A stretch of DNA of 49,245 nt from DAOPXV01 sp035352535 (GTDB lineage: Bacteria > Muiribacteriota > UBA9980). The notes below the pieces were generated by a model that saw nothing but the letters and a program-made list of their open reading frames with translations, was not told the origin of the DNA and made no database searches. The stretch is taken from NCBI GenBank assembly GCA_964545075.1, contig CAZJFS010000010.1:1-49245 (forward strand). The letters run 5' to 3'. Both the position numbers and the translations under genes were made by a program. The stretch's first letter is position 1, and each line of letters starts with the position of its first letter. Positions 7,486-16,295 of the stretch are shown piece by piece.

Positions 7486-8961
7486 TTATAGTACCGGTAT
7501 TTTGACGAGCGCTTTGGTTCCCTGATTAATTGCGCTTTCTATTAATATTTCGCCTTTATGGATATCGACGCATTTTTTGACTATGGCCAGGCCCATGCCG
7601 GTTCCTGAAATCTTTCCGACGTTCGAGGCGCGCATGAAATTTTGAAATATGGTTTTCATGTATTCTTCGGGGATTCCGATGCCTTTGTCCAAAATGGTGA
7701 ATTTAAGATGTTTTTCTTCGCTTTCAACGTGAAATTTTACTGGTTCTTTTTTATCGGTCGAATATTTTATGGCGTTGCTTAGCAGGTTAATCAGGATATG
7801 GCGCATGATTTCACGATCTATAAGAAATTGAGATTCGGCTGAAATTTTTTCGCAATGGCTGAAATCAATGAGGTCCTGATTTTGGGATACCTGGCAGATA
7901 TCTTTTATTATCTCCGAACAGAAATCAATGATATTAACGGATTCGGGATTAAAAAGATCGTTATGCTTTTCATCGCACAAAAGCATAATGTCGCTAAGCA
8001 TTTCAGATATTCTTTTAACGTTTTCTTTTATTCTGTTGAAACCTTTGCATACGTTATCTGTTAAACGATCTTTAAGCTCTTTTTCGAGAAGTTCCGCCGT
8101 TCCGTTTATGACCATGAGCGGGGTTCGAAATTCATGCGAAACCATGGAAATAAAGTGCTGCTTGAGTTCGTTGAGCTGGCGTTCCTTTAGAAGAGCGAGT
8201 TTAAGATTTGCCTCGTTTTTTTTCTTTTCGGATATATCGCGGCCTATGCCGAGAGTTCCTAAAAATTTACCTTCGTGAAAAAGCGGGGTTATTGAAAACT
8301 CGCCGTCTAAGTAGTCGCCTGATTTTTTTAAAAATCGCATTTCAATAATAGGCAATTTTTCGCCGCGGCAGATCGCTTCGTGTATTTTCATTTCATATTC
8401 GATTTCATCGGGATGCACGAAAAAAAGGTGACTTTTGCCTATGACTTCTTCGGCGGAAAATCCCGTGACGTTTTCCATGAAATCGTTTACCGAGGTGAGA
8501 ATGCCTTCAGGAGATATCGTATATATGACATCTCTTGCGTTATTAACGACGACTTTATAAATATTTTCCGATTTGCCCAGCGCGTCTTCCGTAATTTTTT
8601 TTGCTGTTATGTCATGGCCTGCGCCAATGCCGCCCAGATAAACTCCGTCTTTGAAGATCGAATGCGACTTGAAGTCAAAATGGAGAAAGCGACCGTCTTT
8701 ATGGCGGATCCTGAGACAAAAATTTAACGTAGGGTCTTTTTCCGCGGCCCGATTGAGTATATCGACGGCTTTTGGAGCATCTTCGGGATGGACGAATTCG
8801 GTAAAGTGCTTTCCTATTATTTCTTCGCTCGTATATCCAATACGGCTTTCAATGTTTTCATTAATATAGTTGATTACGCCTTCAGGTGAATTTATATAAA
8901 CGATATCCGAACTTTGCATGAAAAAACTGCATATTTCCTGAAGTGAAAGCTGAATATTCAA
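7486..8961 (-). CDS. Cytosolic PAS-PAS histidine kinase
   Basis: 491 residues, no membrane segment. Two PAS/PAC modules (~8-125 and ~128-250) are followed by HisKA with the phosphorylated histidine H276 in MVSHEFRTPL. The HATPase domain has the N box LINLLSNAIKYS, G1 DKGIGIP and G2 GTGMGLAIV. The stretch RASNVG...GTG..L.IVK.CVD is shared with the kinase at 18807-21137, so the two are close paralogues. The start is a TTG with GAGG 6 bp upstream. No response regulator is adjacent, so the partner is unknown. The PAS domains may bind heme, flavin or a small ligand, but no diagnostic residue could be assigned. Confidence 0.9.
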   Translation of the reverse strand: MNIQLSLQEICSFFMQSSDIVYINSPEGVINYINENIESRIGYTSEEIIGKHFTEFVHPEDAPKAVDILNRAAEKDPTLNFCLRIRHKDGRFLHFDFKSHSIFKDGVYLGGIGAGHDITAKKITEDALGKSENIYKVVVNNARDVIYTISPEGILTSVNDFMENVTGFSAEEVIGKSHLFFVHPDEIEYEMKIHEAICRGEKLPIIEMRFLKKSGDYLDGEFSITPLFHEGKFLGTLGIGRDISEKKKNEANLKLALLKERQLNELKQHFISMVSHEFRTPLMVINGTAELLEKELKDRLTDNVCKGFNRIKENVKRISEMLSDIMLLCDEKHNDLFNPESVNIIDFCSEIIKDICQVSQNQDLIDFSHCEKISAESQFLIDREIMRHILINLLSNAIKYSTDKKEPVKFHVESEEKHLKFTILDKGIGIPEEYMKTIFQNFMRASNVGKISGTGMGLAIVKKCVDIHKGEILIESAINQGTKALVKIPVL

Positions 8962-9142
8962 GTAAAACCTCGTTATTTTAAAAAATTGATAATAATTAGA
9001 CTATGCGATATAATTTATCATCTTTTTATAGTCATTTAACCAAGTCTGAAAGATTTTAACATAAAAGATTATTTTTTTCAATAATTGTAATTAGAAACAT
9101 TGTGAATGAAAAAAATCAAGTATCGGTTTATGTCCGAACTTC

Positions 9143-9171
9143 TTGAAAAAAAGATTGAAAAATGATATATT
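9143..9171 (+). promoter_or_regulatory. Promoter of the ankyrin gene
   Basis: TTGAAA at 9143-9148, a 17-bp spacer and TATATT at 9166-9171, preceded by ATGA. The start codon is 39 bp downstream. Confidence 0.65.
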
Positions 9172-9210
9172 GATGTGTCCGTTCCAATTATTTAAGAAGG
9201 TGAGCTGCCG

Positions 9211-9921
9211 ATGGCTAGTAAAAAAATGATGAAAAAAAAAGAACAGCCAAAAACCGCGATAGATCAGATCGCCAAACAAATTCAAGACGCGGTGAAAGCG
9301 GATAAGGCCGAAAAAGAAATAAAAGACGTGAAAATATCATCCGAAGAGCTTTTAAAAGCGGTCAATAATTCAAATTTAGGCGACGTTAAAAAGCTTCTTG
9401 CGCATGGCGCTGACGCGAACCATAAAGACTCGTCCGGCCGGTCCGTTCTGATGTCGGCGTGTGATCGTCCGGATGGCAATATTGAAATAATAAAAATTCT
9501 TATCGCGGGCGGCGCGGAAGTGAACGCTCGTGATAATGAACGAAAAACGGCTTTTTTATATGCGAGCGCGAGCGGAGATACCGAAGCGGTCAAACTTTTG
9601 TGGGAAAAGGGCGCGCTTTTAAGCGTTTTCAATAAATCCGGAGCCAACGCCACCATACTCGCGGCTATGCGCGGAAACGCTGAAATGATGTCGTTTCTGA
9701 TTGAAAAGAAGCTTAACATAAATGCTCAGGATAACGACGGAATGACGCCTCTTATGCATTCGGCCGCGGCTAAAAATAAAACTCTCGTCGATCTTCTGCT
9801 TTCTAAAAAAGCAGACGCGAAATTAAGGGATGTTAAGGGCCGGACCGCTCTCGACCACGCTAATGCCGTGGGCGCGGGGCCTGAAATTATCGGCGCTCTA
9901 TCCGGAGCCGTGGCCGGGTAG
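9211..9921 (+). CDS. Ankyrin-repeat protein
   Basis: 236 residues, no signal peptide. The first ~45 residues are Lys-rich. Residues ~48-232 hold five to six ankyrin repeats, recognisable by units such as LLAHGADANHKDSSGRSVLM, LIAGGAEVNARDNERKTAFL, LIEKKLNINAQDNDGMTPLM and LLSKKADAKLRDVKGRTALD. Such solenoids bind partner proteins. The binding partner here is unknown. The start has GAAGGTGAG 7-8 bp upstream. Own promoter and terminator make it a single-gene unit. It is not next to any secretion effector or toxin gene, so a housekeeping scaffold role is as likely as any. Confidence 0.85.
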   Translation: MASKKMMKKKEQPKTAIDQIAKQIQDAVKADKAEKEIKDVKISSEELLKAVNNSNLGDVKKLLAHGADANHKDSSGRSVLMSACDRPDGNIEIIKILIAGGAEVNARDNERKTAFLYASASGDTEAVKLLWEKGALLSVFNKSGANATILAAMRGNAEMMSFLIEKKLNINAQDNDGMTPLMHSAAAKNKTLVDLLLSKKADAKLRDVKGRTALDHANAVGAGPEIIGALSGAVAG

Positions 9922-9955
9922 ATATCAAAATGGATAGCCTTAAGAATGAAACGTA

Positions 9956-9993
9956 AAAAAAAGCGCCTTTGATATTTTCAAGGGCGCTTTTTT
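9956..9993. terminator. Bidirectional terminator between convergent genes
   Basis: AAGCGCC-TTTGA pairs with TTCAAGGGCGCTT, with an A run before and a T run after. It can end both the ankyrin gene (plus) and the propeller gene of the pseudopilin operon (minus). Confidence 0.85.
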
Positions 9994-10018
9994 ATCGATG
10001 TTTAAAATTTATAGTATA

Positions 10019-11062
10019 TTAAAAAGCCGGTTTGTATCCATTATCAGCGATTTTTTTGACGGATTTCGTTGAAAATTCGATCAAATTTATCGATGATGAG
10101 GGGTTTTTCTCGTCGTCGTTGAAAATTTCAAAAGCCGCGTATTTGCCGTCTTTTGAAAAAGAAGGCATGGCGAGGTTGTTGATATTGGCGGCCAGGTCCG
10201 TGATATCTTTGTTTTTCAGCGGATCTAAAACCGCGAGAACGCATTCAATGCCGACTAACTTTAAAAAACCGATTCTTCCATCGTTGAAGACCGTGGGCAC
10301 CGAAGCTTTGAACCCGCTTGCGTCGCCATTTTCATTATAACTGGTAGCTCCGCCGGCTAACGTTTCGGCCTGAGCGTTTCCTGAAAGGTTTATTTTTACG
10401 ATGAATATAGTATCGTAGCGTGGAGTTTCAAAATCAGGGATATTGGCGGCGGAACATATTATAGATTTACGGTCCGCGGAAAATTTCGGGTAATTATAAT
10501 ATATTCCGGTCCCGGCCGAAGTTTTTTGATTTGTAATGTTTTTTTCCGATTTTTTTTCGATGTCATAGATCATGATGTCGGCGGGAAAAAATGGGTTGTC
10601 CTTTCCGCTTGCCGTATAGGCGAGCGATTTTCCGTCGTCGGAGAATGAAGGCGAGTTGAAGTAAACGGCCTTTTTTTCAAACAGTGGAACTATTTTTTTT
10701 GAATTGATGTCGGCCAGGTAAATTCCGTTGTCATTTTTGAGTTTGCCGGCGATGATCGCTTTATCTTTATTTGAGTTCAACGATACCGCTTTTATTTCAC
10801 TGAATTTTTCATTGAAAATTATTTCCGATCCGTCTTTAAGGTTTAATACCGCCAGGTTCGAGTGATTTTTAATATAAGCTATTTTAAGATCGATATTAAG
10901 AGCCGCATTAATGGGGGACGCTCCGGGATTTTCAGCGGCCGGGGCGAAATGATATGCGCTGAAAAGAACGCCTATGGATATTGTTACAAATAAAACTGAA
11001 CGAACGAGAGAAAAAAAATATGAATTTTTCATAATCGGCGCCATAGTTTGAAAATATGGCAA
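10019..11062 (-). CDS. Secreted TolB-like beta-propeller protein
   Basis: About 347 residues. An N-terminal hydrophobic segment from MKNSYFF onward looks like a signal peptide or anchor. The mature part carries WD40-like (PD40) blades of the TolB type: SPSFSDDGKSLAYTASG, YPKFSADRKSIICSA and MPSFSKDGKYAAFEI. In TolB such blades bind proteins. The start is uncertain: TTG at 11062 is almost touching GAGGAGG, ATG at 11044 and 11032 are further from it, and the signal peptide fits the ATG at 11032. Last gene of the minus-strand pseudopilin operon, 8 bp after the LysM-like gene. It is not the tol-pal locus. Confidence 0.72.
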   Translation of the reverse strand: MPYFQTMAPIMKNSYFFSLVRSVLFVTISIGVLFSAYHFAPAAENPGASPINAALNIDLKIAYIKNHSNLAVLNLKDGSEIIFNEKFSEIKAVSLNSNKDKAIIAGKLKNDNGIYLADINSKKIVPLFEKKAVYFNSPSFSDDGKSLAYTASGKDNPFFPADIMIYDIEKKSEKNITNQKTSAGTGIYYNYPKFSADRKSIICSAANIPDFETPRYDTIFIVKINLSGNAQAETLAGGATSYNENGDASGFKASVPTVFNDGRIGFLKLVGIECVLAVLDPLKNKDITDLAANINNLAMPSFSKDGKYAAFEIFNDDEKNPSSSINLIEFSTKSVKKIADNGYKPAF

Positions 11063-11070
11063 TCCTCCTC

Positions 11071-11580
11071 TTAGTTATGTTTTAATCTTCTTGGAAATTC
11101 TATTCTTTCAATCTCCACGGGCTGCTGGCCGACGACCTGTTTCATGTTTGATGACGAAGCGTCGTGTTTGAGTTCCTGGTCTTTTTTCGCGTTGATTTCT
11201 TCGAGTTTTTCCTGGCCGTTTATAGATTCGGCTACTTCCTTTAAAATTTTTGCGGGGACTCGTTCGCGATAGCTTTGGACTTCCTTTAATAGTTCGGTAT
11301 AGGGGAGGTTTTTAACTTTTTTAATGAATTCAGGTTCCGGGATGATGAGTTTCAATCCATCCTTGAGTTCATAGGGATTCTGGATGTTATTGAGCGTTTG
11401 CACGACCAGCGTATCCTGGAGATCGCCCTGTACGACGTCGGTGAGTTTGACTCCTTTTCCGGAAACCTTTAGCGTCGTGCACCTGGCCTCCGCGGCCAAA
11501 GAAAACGATATGAATGGATATGACAGAAAGCACGAGGTCAGGATAATGATAGCGGCTAAATAAAGTTTTTTTAATTTCAT
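11071..11580 (-). CDS. Secreted LysM-like protein in pseudopilin operon
   Basis: 169 residues with a signal peptide (~1-30, SLAAEA). Residues ~43-85 resemble a LysM peptidoglycan-binding domain: LTDVVQGDLQDTLVVQTLNN, then PYELKDGLKLIIPE, although the usual GDT core is disturbed. The rest is a charged helical tail. It lies between pseudopilin genes and a propeller gene. TsaP and FimV show that LysM proteins can anchor pilus machinery to the wall, so a similar role is possible here but inferred. GAGGAGGAAAG precedes the ATG. The LysM call is moderate. Confidence 0.55.
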   Translation of the reverse strand: MKLKKLYLAAIIILTSCFLSYPFISFSLAAEARCTTLKVSGKGVKLTDVVQGDLQDTLVVQTLNNIQNPYELKDGLKLIIPEPEFIKKVKNLPYTELLKEVQSYRERVPAKILKEVAESINGQEKLEEINAKKDQELKHDASSSNMKQVVGQQPVEIERIEFPRRLKHN

Positions 11581-11612
11581 GAAACTTTCCTCCTCTTATT
11601 ATTTATGAATTT

Positions 11613-12203
11613 TTAATACGGATTTGGTATCCAGTGTTTATTTACAGCCTGAACGTCCTTTGGAAATATGGCGTTTCGAAGTTCGACCTTCTGTTTGTTC
11701 TCTTCTTCTACTTTTATTGACGTATCTATATATGAAATGTTATCTATTTTCATTAATTTCGTGAAGAACCTTTTTATCTTTCCTTTGGCGAAAACTCTCG
11801 TCGGACCTCCCTCTTCGGTCCTGTAAAGAGATTCGTCCTTTTGATCGAAATTATATGCTATTTTTATAAGCCTTTCGGAGCCGTCCTGATCGTATACGAG
11901 GGTCGAGAATTCGAGGATGCCGTCGCCGGTTTTCAAAAGCGATTCGCCGTCGATCTCCTGTCCTTTAATATTTGATTTTTTCAAATACGCGCCTTTTATA
12001 TCGACCTTGAGATGTTCCATGGTTATCGCCGCGTCCTGGAGGTTTCCAAGTTTCGTCTTGCCGGCGAGAACGCCCTTGAAGCTGTACCAGAAAAGGTCGT
12101 AAAGCGCGATTATTAAAAGCGAGGAAAGAAATACGACGACCATTATTTCCACCAGCGTGAAAGCTTTTTTATATTTATTGATTAAGGTAAGTGAAATATT
12201 CAT
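11613..12203 (-). CDS. Pseudopilin, PilW/GspJ-like
   Basis: 196 residues. The N-terminus has a type IV prepilin leader: a short basic stretch, then KKA-FTLVEIMVVVFLSSLLI, with the conserved Glu at +5 of the mature protein. The residue before the cut is Ala, where Gly is usual but Ala is tolerated in some prepilins. Length and a globular beta-rich C-terminus fit the minor pseudopilins GspJ/PilW that sit at the pilus tip. It follows the PilV/GspI-like gene by 15 bp. No assembly ATPase, secretin or prepilin peptidase is in the window, so these parts must be elsewhere. Confidence 0.8.
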   Translation of the reverse strand: MNISLTLINKYKKAFTLVEIMVVVFLSSLLIIALYDLFWYSFKGVLAGKTKLGNLQDAAITMEHLKVDIKGAYLKKSNIKGQEIDGESLLKTGDGILEFSTLVYDQDGSERLIKIAYNFDQKDESLYRTEEGGPTRVFAKGKIKRFFTKLMKIDNISYIDTSIKVEEENKQKVELRNAIFPKDVQAVNKHWIPNPY

Positions 12204-12218
12204 TTTTATTGTCCGCCA

Positions 12219-12668
12219 TCAGTTAGTAAATTTATCCACCATCAGCGTTCCGATGAGTGTAAGCCTTGAATTCGTGTTTTTATCGAATTTTACGCTGACC
12301 TTTATTATCTTATAGTTTATCTTCTGGTTCGATCCGGAACAGAGCGGCTTGTCCTTGAATTCGAGTATTTCCACGCTTCTTTCGAAAGGATTCACGAGTT
12401 TTGGGAGATCTTTATATTTTGGATTTTCAGTCGATCCGCCGATCTCGACGCCATTGAAGCTGGAATCGACGTCCGAATAAGGAATTGCCTTCAGATAATC
12501 GATAACGTCCTTCGCGTAGTTAGCCGAAATAACCTTGTTTACGATATCGGTGGTTCCCCTGTGCTGCTCGGTCAGCGAATAAAGAAGGTTCACGGCTATT
12601 ATTCCGAGAATGGCTATGGTAGCGAGTATTTCTATGAGCGTAAAGCCGCCGCTCTTATTTTTTGTCAT
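12219..12668 (-). CDS. Pseudopilin, PilV/GspI-like
   Basis: 149 residues. A classical prepilin leader is present: MTKNKSGG then FTLIEILATIAILGIIAVN, with Gly before the cut and Glu at +5. The remainder is a small globular domain with one Cys. The gene overlaps the upstream PilX-like gene by 14 bp, so translation is probably coupled. Its size and position between a PilX-like and a PilW-like gene match the minor pilin set that primes type IV pilus or type II secretion pseudopilus assembly. Confidence 0.82.
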   Translation of the reverse strand: MTKNKSGGFTLIEILATIAILGIIAVNLLYSLTEQHRGTTDIVNKVISANYAKDVIDYLKAIPYSDVDSSFNGVEIGGSTENPKYKDLPKLVNPFERSVEILEFKDKPLCSGSNQKINYKIIKVSVKFDKNTNSRLTLIGTLMVDKFTN

Positions 12669-14694
12669 TATCGAGTATCACCTTCCAGTTCCTCACGTCG
12701 GGCTGGATCGAGGCATAATAAAAATTGGTATCGTTAGTCGGCACTGCCTGGCATGGCCTGTATGAAATTTTCCCTCCGGTGGTTAAGAGCTTGTCGAAAT
12801 CCATGGATGTGGCGGCGAGAGTGCCTGAAATATCGAGCGAGTTCTTAGGCTCGAATTTAAGGCCGTCCTTGAGGGAAATAAGTATAGCGTCGACTTTTTT
12901 CGCGTCAACTATTATATCGCCGTCCATGGCTATTATGGCGAGGGTCTGGTTATAAACGGGGTCCGCCGTTATGTCGCCGGAAATGGTAATATTGCCTTTC
13001 TTGCATATTATCATTCCGCCTTTTTGTATCGTCATTTGAGGAAGCCTTATGTCTCCTTCGAATGTCGTCGCCAGGCCTAGTTTCAGCGCGTCAGTTTGAG
13101 AGCCGTTCATGAAGAGTTTTTTGAAATCGGTGAATTCCTTGTCGCCGCTGAATTTATATGAGGCGTAAGGAATGGCGTATTTTTCGTCCAGGGAGAGCAT
13201 GCGCAGGTCGCTGCCCGTATATTCCTCGTCGGCCGGCTTTGCCGGGTTTCCGCCGTAGCTGTTGCTGCCGCTGGGGAAGAGTTTGGTTTTAAAATCCGGT
13301 ATCTTGTTCGGGTCGCAATCGACGCCGTTCTTATCTTTTATCGGAGTGAGCATGCTGTAATTATAAGGCTCGTAATCTATGAACTGGTTCATGAATTCGG
13401 CATAAGCGTTATAAAGGTCCATTCCGCCCAATTCGTCGGGAAGTATTTTTTTCGCGATCCACTCCGCCGTAACCGGCTTAAGTTTTCCGCCTTCGTCAAG
13501 CAGGCCGTGCGTATCGGCGTCTACTTCGGTTATAGGCGGAACGCCTGCCGTCGTGAACGTGGCGGGCGTGCTGAACGTCATGTCTCCCATGTGCTCGGTG
13601 CCGTTGGTTTGTTTGTCCTGATAAGCTCCGAGCCTGAGATAGCATCTGTTGACGTTTCCCAGAATCCTTGTCGGCGAAGGCGCCGCAGGCGTGCAATAAA
13701 GTTTGAGCATAGATGAAAGAAGGTCTTTTGGAGTTTGTATGCCGAAATATCTGGCGTTGGCCATTCCGGAGCTGACGCCGTATTCGGTGTGGCCGACCTG
13801 ATATCCCTTGCTGTTTTCGTATCTTCTCTGGAATTCCTTGTCGAGATAAAATTTTCTTATCAGATGGAAAAGTTCGCCTACGCCGCTTGTGGAATCGCCA
13901 TGGCTCATTTTTAATATAAGCGGCTCGGAAGCCGGCTGGTTGCCGAGAAAAATCATTCCCTGATCCAGCGGAGAGAGGCTGCTCGGGCTGTTGTATTCGC
14001 CGTTATATAAGACGAGAGGCTTTCCGTTGATAGGAACGCCGCTGTCGTCAACCAGTATTTTATTTAGATCGGTTCCCTTAGGAATATTTTTGATGAAAAA
14101 AGTGAAGTGCCTTAAAACTTTAGGCAGTACGTTAATTATTTTTATTTGTTTTGAAATGTTTAATGTCTTGGTTATTCCGTAATACTCGACCTGGACCGAA
14201 TAAGTTATTATGCCGAACTTTTCATGCAGGTTTGGAACTATATTCGGCGACTGGCCGGATACGTCGCCGAAATATTTGACGTTCTTCTCGTCGATTGTGA
14301 CCTCGACTTTTTTAACTTTTGCGATACTTGAACCGCCGAATATTTCTATCAGGGCTTTTATGGGATCGGAATTAGATATGACGTCGGTGAGTTTCGTCGA
14401 GTCGAAGTTGACGGTCTTGAATTCGCCTTTCGGCTTGATCAGGTCCTCGTATTTGAAGTAGGTGTTTTTCCGTTCGTATCCCGTCAGGGCGAATTCGTAT
14501 TCGACTATGCGCTGCAGAAGGTCCATAGCGGCTTCCGCTATGATGAGAGCGTTATCGCCGTATATTATGCGGTACATCGTGTAGCGTTCGGACCTGAGCA
14601 TGCTGTTATATGAAGTTATAGCGATCAAAAGTATCGCGAGAATCGCTATGACGATGAAGAAAGTTATTCCTTTTTTGTTTGATAGTATTCTCAT
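12655..14694 (-). CDS. PilX/GspK-like large pilus-associated protein
   Basis: 679 residues. The N-terminus KKGITFFIVIAILAILLIA is a prepilin-like membrane helix with Gly and a hydrophobic run but no Glu at +5, as in GspK and PilX. It continues into an amphipathic helix containing ALIIAEAAMDLLQRI. The large periplasmic part is not recognisable. Near residues ~555-640 a series of short strands (MIICKKGNITISGDI, AIIAMDGDIIVDAKK, LDISGTLAAT) looks like a beta-helix or bactofilin-like stack. GspK-type proteins cap the pseudopilus tip. This one is about twice the usual GspK length. It opens the pseudopilin part of the operon, 40 bp after the lysozyme-like gene. Confidence 0.7.
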   Translation of the reverse strand: MRILSNKKGITFFIVIAILAILLIAITSYNSMLRSERYTMYRIIYGDNALIIAEAAMDLLQRIVEYEFALTGYERKNTYFKYEDLIKPKGEFKTVNFDSTKLTDVISNSDPIKALIEIFGGSSIAKVKKVEVTIDEKNVKYFGDVSGQSPNIVPNLHEKFGIITYSVQVEYYGITKTLNISKQIKIINVLPKVLRHFTFFIKNIPKGTDLNKILVDDSGVPINGKPLVLYNGEYNSPSSLSPLDQGMIFLGNQPASEPLILKMSHGDSTSGVGELFHLIRKFYLDKEFQRRYENSKGYQVGHTEYGVSSGMANARYFGIQTPKDLLSSMLKLYCTPAAPSPTRILGNVNRCYLRLGAYQDKQTNGTEHMGDMTFSTPATFTTAGVPPITEVDADTHGLLDEGGKLKPVTAEWIAKKILPDELGGMDLYNAYAEFMNQFIDYEPYNYSMLTPIKDKNGVDCDPNKIPDFKTKLFPSGSNSYGGNPAKPADEEYTGSDLRMLSLDEKYAIPYASYKFSGDKEFTDFKKLFMNGSQTDALKLGLATTFEGDIRLPQMTIQKGGMIICKKGNITISGDITADPVYNQTLAIIAMDGDIIVDAKKVDAILISLKDGLKFEPKNSLDISGTLAATSMDFDKLLTTGGKISYRPCQAVPTNDTNFYYASIQPDVRNWKVILDNDKK

Positions 14695-14734
14695 TAAAAA
14701 CTCTTTTTTTAATATGCTTGTATAAAATTTACGG

Positions 14735-15862
14735 TTAGCTTTTCATGGCTTCGAATTTGCGCTTATAGCTTTCGTAAACCGTATGAAAAAGCTTGGCTCC
14801 GTCGGAGTGGGGAGTGTATCTGTAGACGGCCGTGGTGGCCGCGTTTAAAGGAGTCACGCTTGATTTTCCATAATTAATACTGACCGTCTGGACGCCGCCG
14901 TCATAAAGTTTTTTATATGTGCTGGCGGCTGATGATATTTGTTTTGCGAATCCTTTATATTTACTGTTGAATGTTCCGCCGTCGTAAGCTCCGACGCCGC
15001 ATGCCCAGTCGAGTTGCCTTTGGGTTATGGCTTTTTTCGTTTGTACCAGGCCTTTTTCTTTCTGAAGGGTAGCTAAAAGTACGAGCGGATTTACTTTACT
15101 TGCGTCTGCGGCTTTTTTTATTGCGTCCGCTACATCGACGCCGCCGATATTTTTAACCAGTTGTGAGCCCATTTTTGTTAGGAAATTTTTGATATCGGCA
15201 AGGCTCATATAATTTGAGTCCGTGAATTCTTTGTCGGATATTACGTTTTTTGGAGAGTATGCGTGCGACCCATATTTGTTTCCGTTGCCGGGTTCGTTTG
15301 ACGCCGGTGCCGTATCATTCGCGGCCGGCGCGGAAGCGGAGCTCGAAGCGGCCGGTGTTGTATTCGAAGCGGCGCCCGGCGCGCAATTGGATGACGTATT
15401 TGAATTAGCTATCTTTTTGGCTATGTCTGAATATGAATTTCCGGAGTCGTTCAGGCTGGCGTTTGAACTGGCATTCGAATTGACCGTGTTTGCGCCGGTA
15501 AGAGAATTTACGAGGTTTGAAAACTGATTGTCCGTAGATTTTGGAAATATATCGCTGACTATTTTGGAAATTGAAGCGAAAAGTTTTCCGAATAGTCCGG
15601 CACCGGTTTTAATAAGGTTTTCAAAAAAACCGCCGAGCTGGGTAAAAAAGCCGTTCATGTCGTTGCCGCTGAAAACACTTGAAATATCAGTATTGTTTTG
15701 GGTCGGAGCGGTGCCCTGCTGGTTCGTGAAAGGTGAGGTGATACCGCCTGAAATATCCGTGGTGTCACCACTTTCTGCGCGCAGAGTCATTGGCGGAAAT
15801 ATCATTGTAAATATTAACGCCATTAGGAAGAACAACTGGAAGTTCTTATTGATTTTTTTCAT
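14735..15862 (-). CDS. Secreted lysozyme-like/glucosaminidase-type protein
   Basis: About 375 residues with a signal peptide (~1-30). Residues ~30-205 are low complexity, rich in Asn/Ser/Thr/Ala, with an internal hydrophobic patch. Residues ~240-370 match a lysozyme-fold domain known from secreted wall hydrolases: NPLVLLATLQKEKGL with a candidate catalytic Glu at 269, RQLDWACGVGAYDGGTFN, KYKGFAKQI and NAATTAVYRYTPHSDG. That family is poorly characterised and its activity is inferred from the fold. GTG at 15871 is possible, but ATG at 15862 has GAGGAAGTG upstream. First gene of a six-gene minus-strand operon with the pseudopilins. Confidence 0.72.
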   Translation of the reverse strand: MKKINKNFQLFFLMALIFTMIFPPMTLRAESGDTTDISGGITSPFTNQQGTAPTQNNTDISSVFSGNDMNGFFTQLGGFFENLIKTGAGLFGKLFASISKIVSDIFPKSTDNQFSNLVNSLTGANTVNSNASSNASLNDSGNSYSDIAKKIANSNTSSNCAPGAASNTTPAASSSASAPAANDTAPASNEPGNGNKYGSHAYSPKNVISDKEFTDSNYMSLADIKNFLTKMGSQLVKNIGGVDVADAIKKAADASKVNPLVLLATLQKEKGLVQTKKAITQRQLDWACGVGAYDGGTFNSKYKGFAKQISSAASTYKKLYDGGVQTVSINYGKSSVTPLNAATTAVYRYTPHSDGAKLFHTVYESYKRKFEAMKS

Positions 15863-15937
15863 ATAGATCACTTCCTCTATTATTTATATATTTTCTTTAT
15901 AAAATTAACCGCATATTAAAAAAATCGGACCTTTTCA

Positions 15938-15946
15938 ATTATACCA
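15938..15946 (-). promoter_or_regulatory. Extended -10 of the pseudopilin operon
   Basis: On the minus strand TGG-TATAAT gives an extended -10 element about 75 bp before the ATG at 15862. I see no convincing -35 box at 16-18 bp. Confidence 0.45.
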
Positions 15947-15962
15947 TAAGACGGAGTTTTAT

Positions 15963-16175
15963 GTTCCATATTTTAAAATTTATCTAGCGGGCATCGTTGT
16001 TTTATAAGCGAGGTATTAAAATAAAAAAATTAAGGCTACTGTTTATACTATAACAAAACAATAACCATTATTCAATGTAAAAATTGGACATGATGAATTT
16101 TGGCGCAAAAAGCAAAATGACCATTTTTTACCTATCTTTTTTTAATTGTTCATGTTTATAATTAAAATATGGAAC
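15963..16175. repeat. Distant inverted repeat in the 424-bp divergent intergenic region
   Basis: GTTCCATATTTTAA (15963-15976) is repeated as its exact complement TTAAAATATGGAAC (16162-16175), enclosing 185 bp without an open reading frame. Two perfect dyads follow directly: GTTGAAA-TT-TTTCAAC (16177-16192) and ATAGTT-GA-AACTAT (16209-16222). The rest of 15872-16295 is AT-rich non-coding DNA before the M23 peptidase gene. The pair could mark a small mobile element or be regulatory. No flanking target duplication is visible. Confidence 0.45.
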
Positions 16176-16295
16176 GGTTGAAATTTTTCAACATGACCGG
16201 ATAAAAAAATAGTTGAAACTATCAAAAAAAAATTATAGTATAAAGTACTTAATAATTGCGGTGTTCAAAAAACTAAAATATAAAAGGAGGCTTTT

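Noticed and set aside
10019..11062. TolB of the Tol-Pal system
   Set aside because: No tolQ, tolR, tolA or pal genes are nearby, the TolB N-terminal domain is missing, and the gene belongs to a pseudopilin operon.
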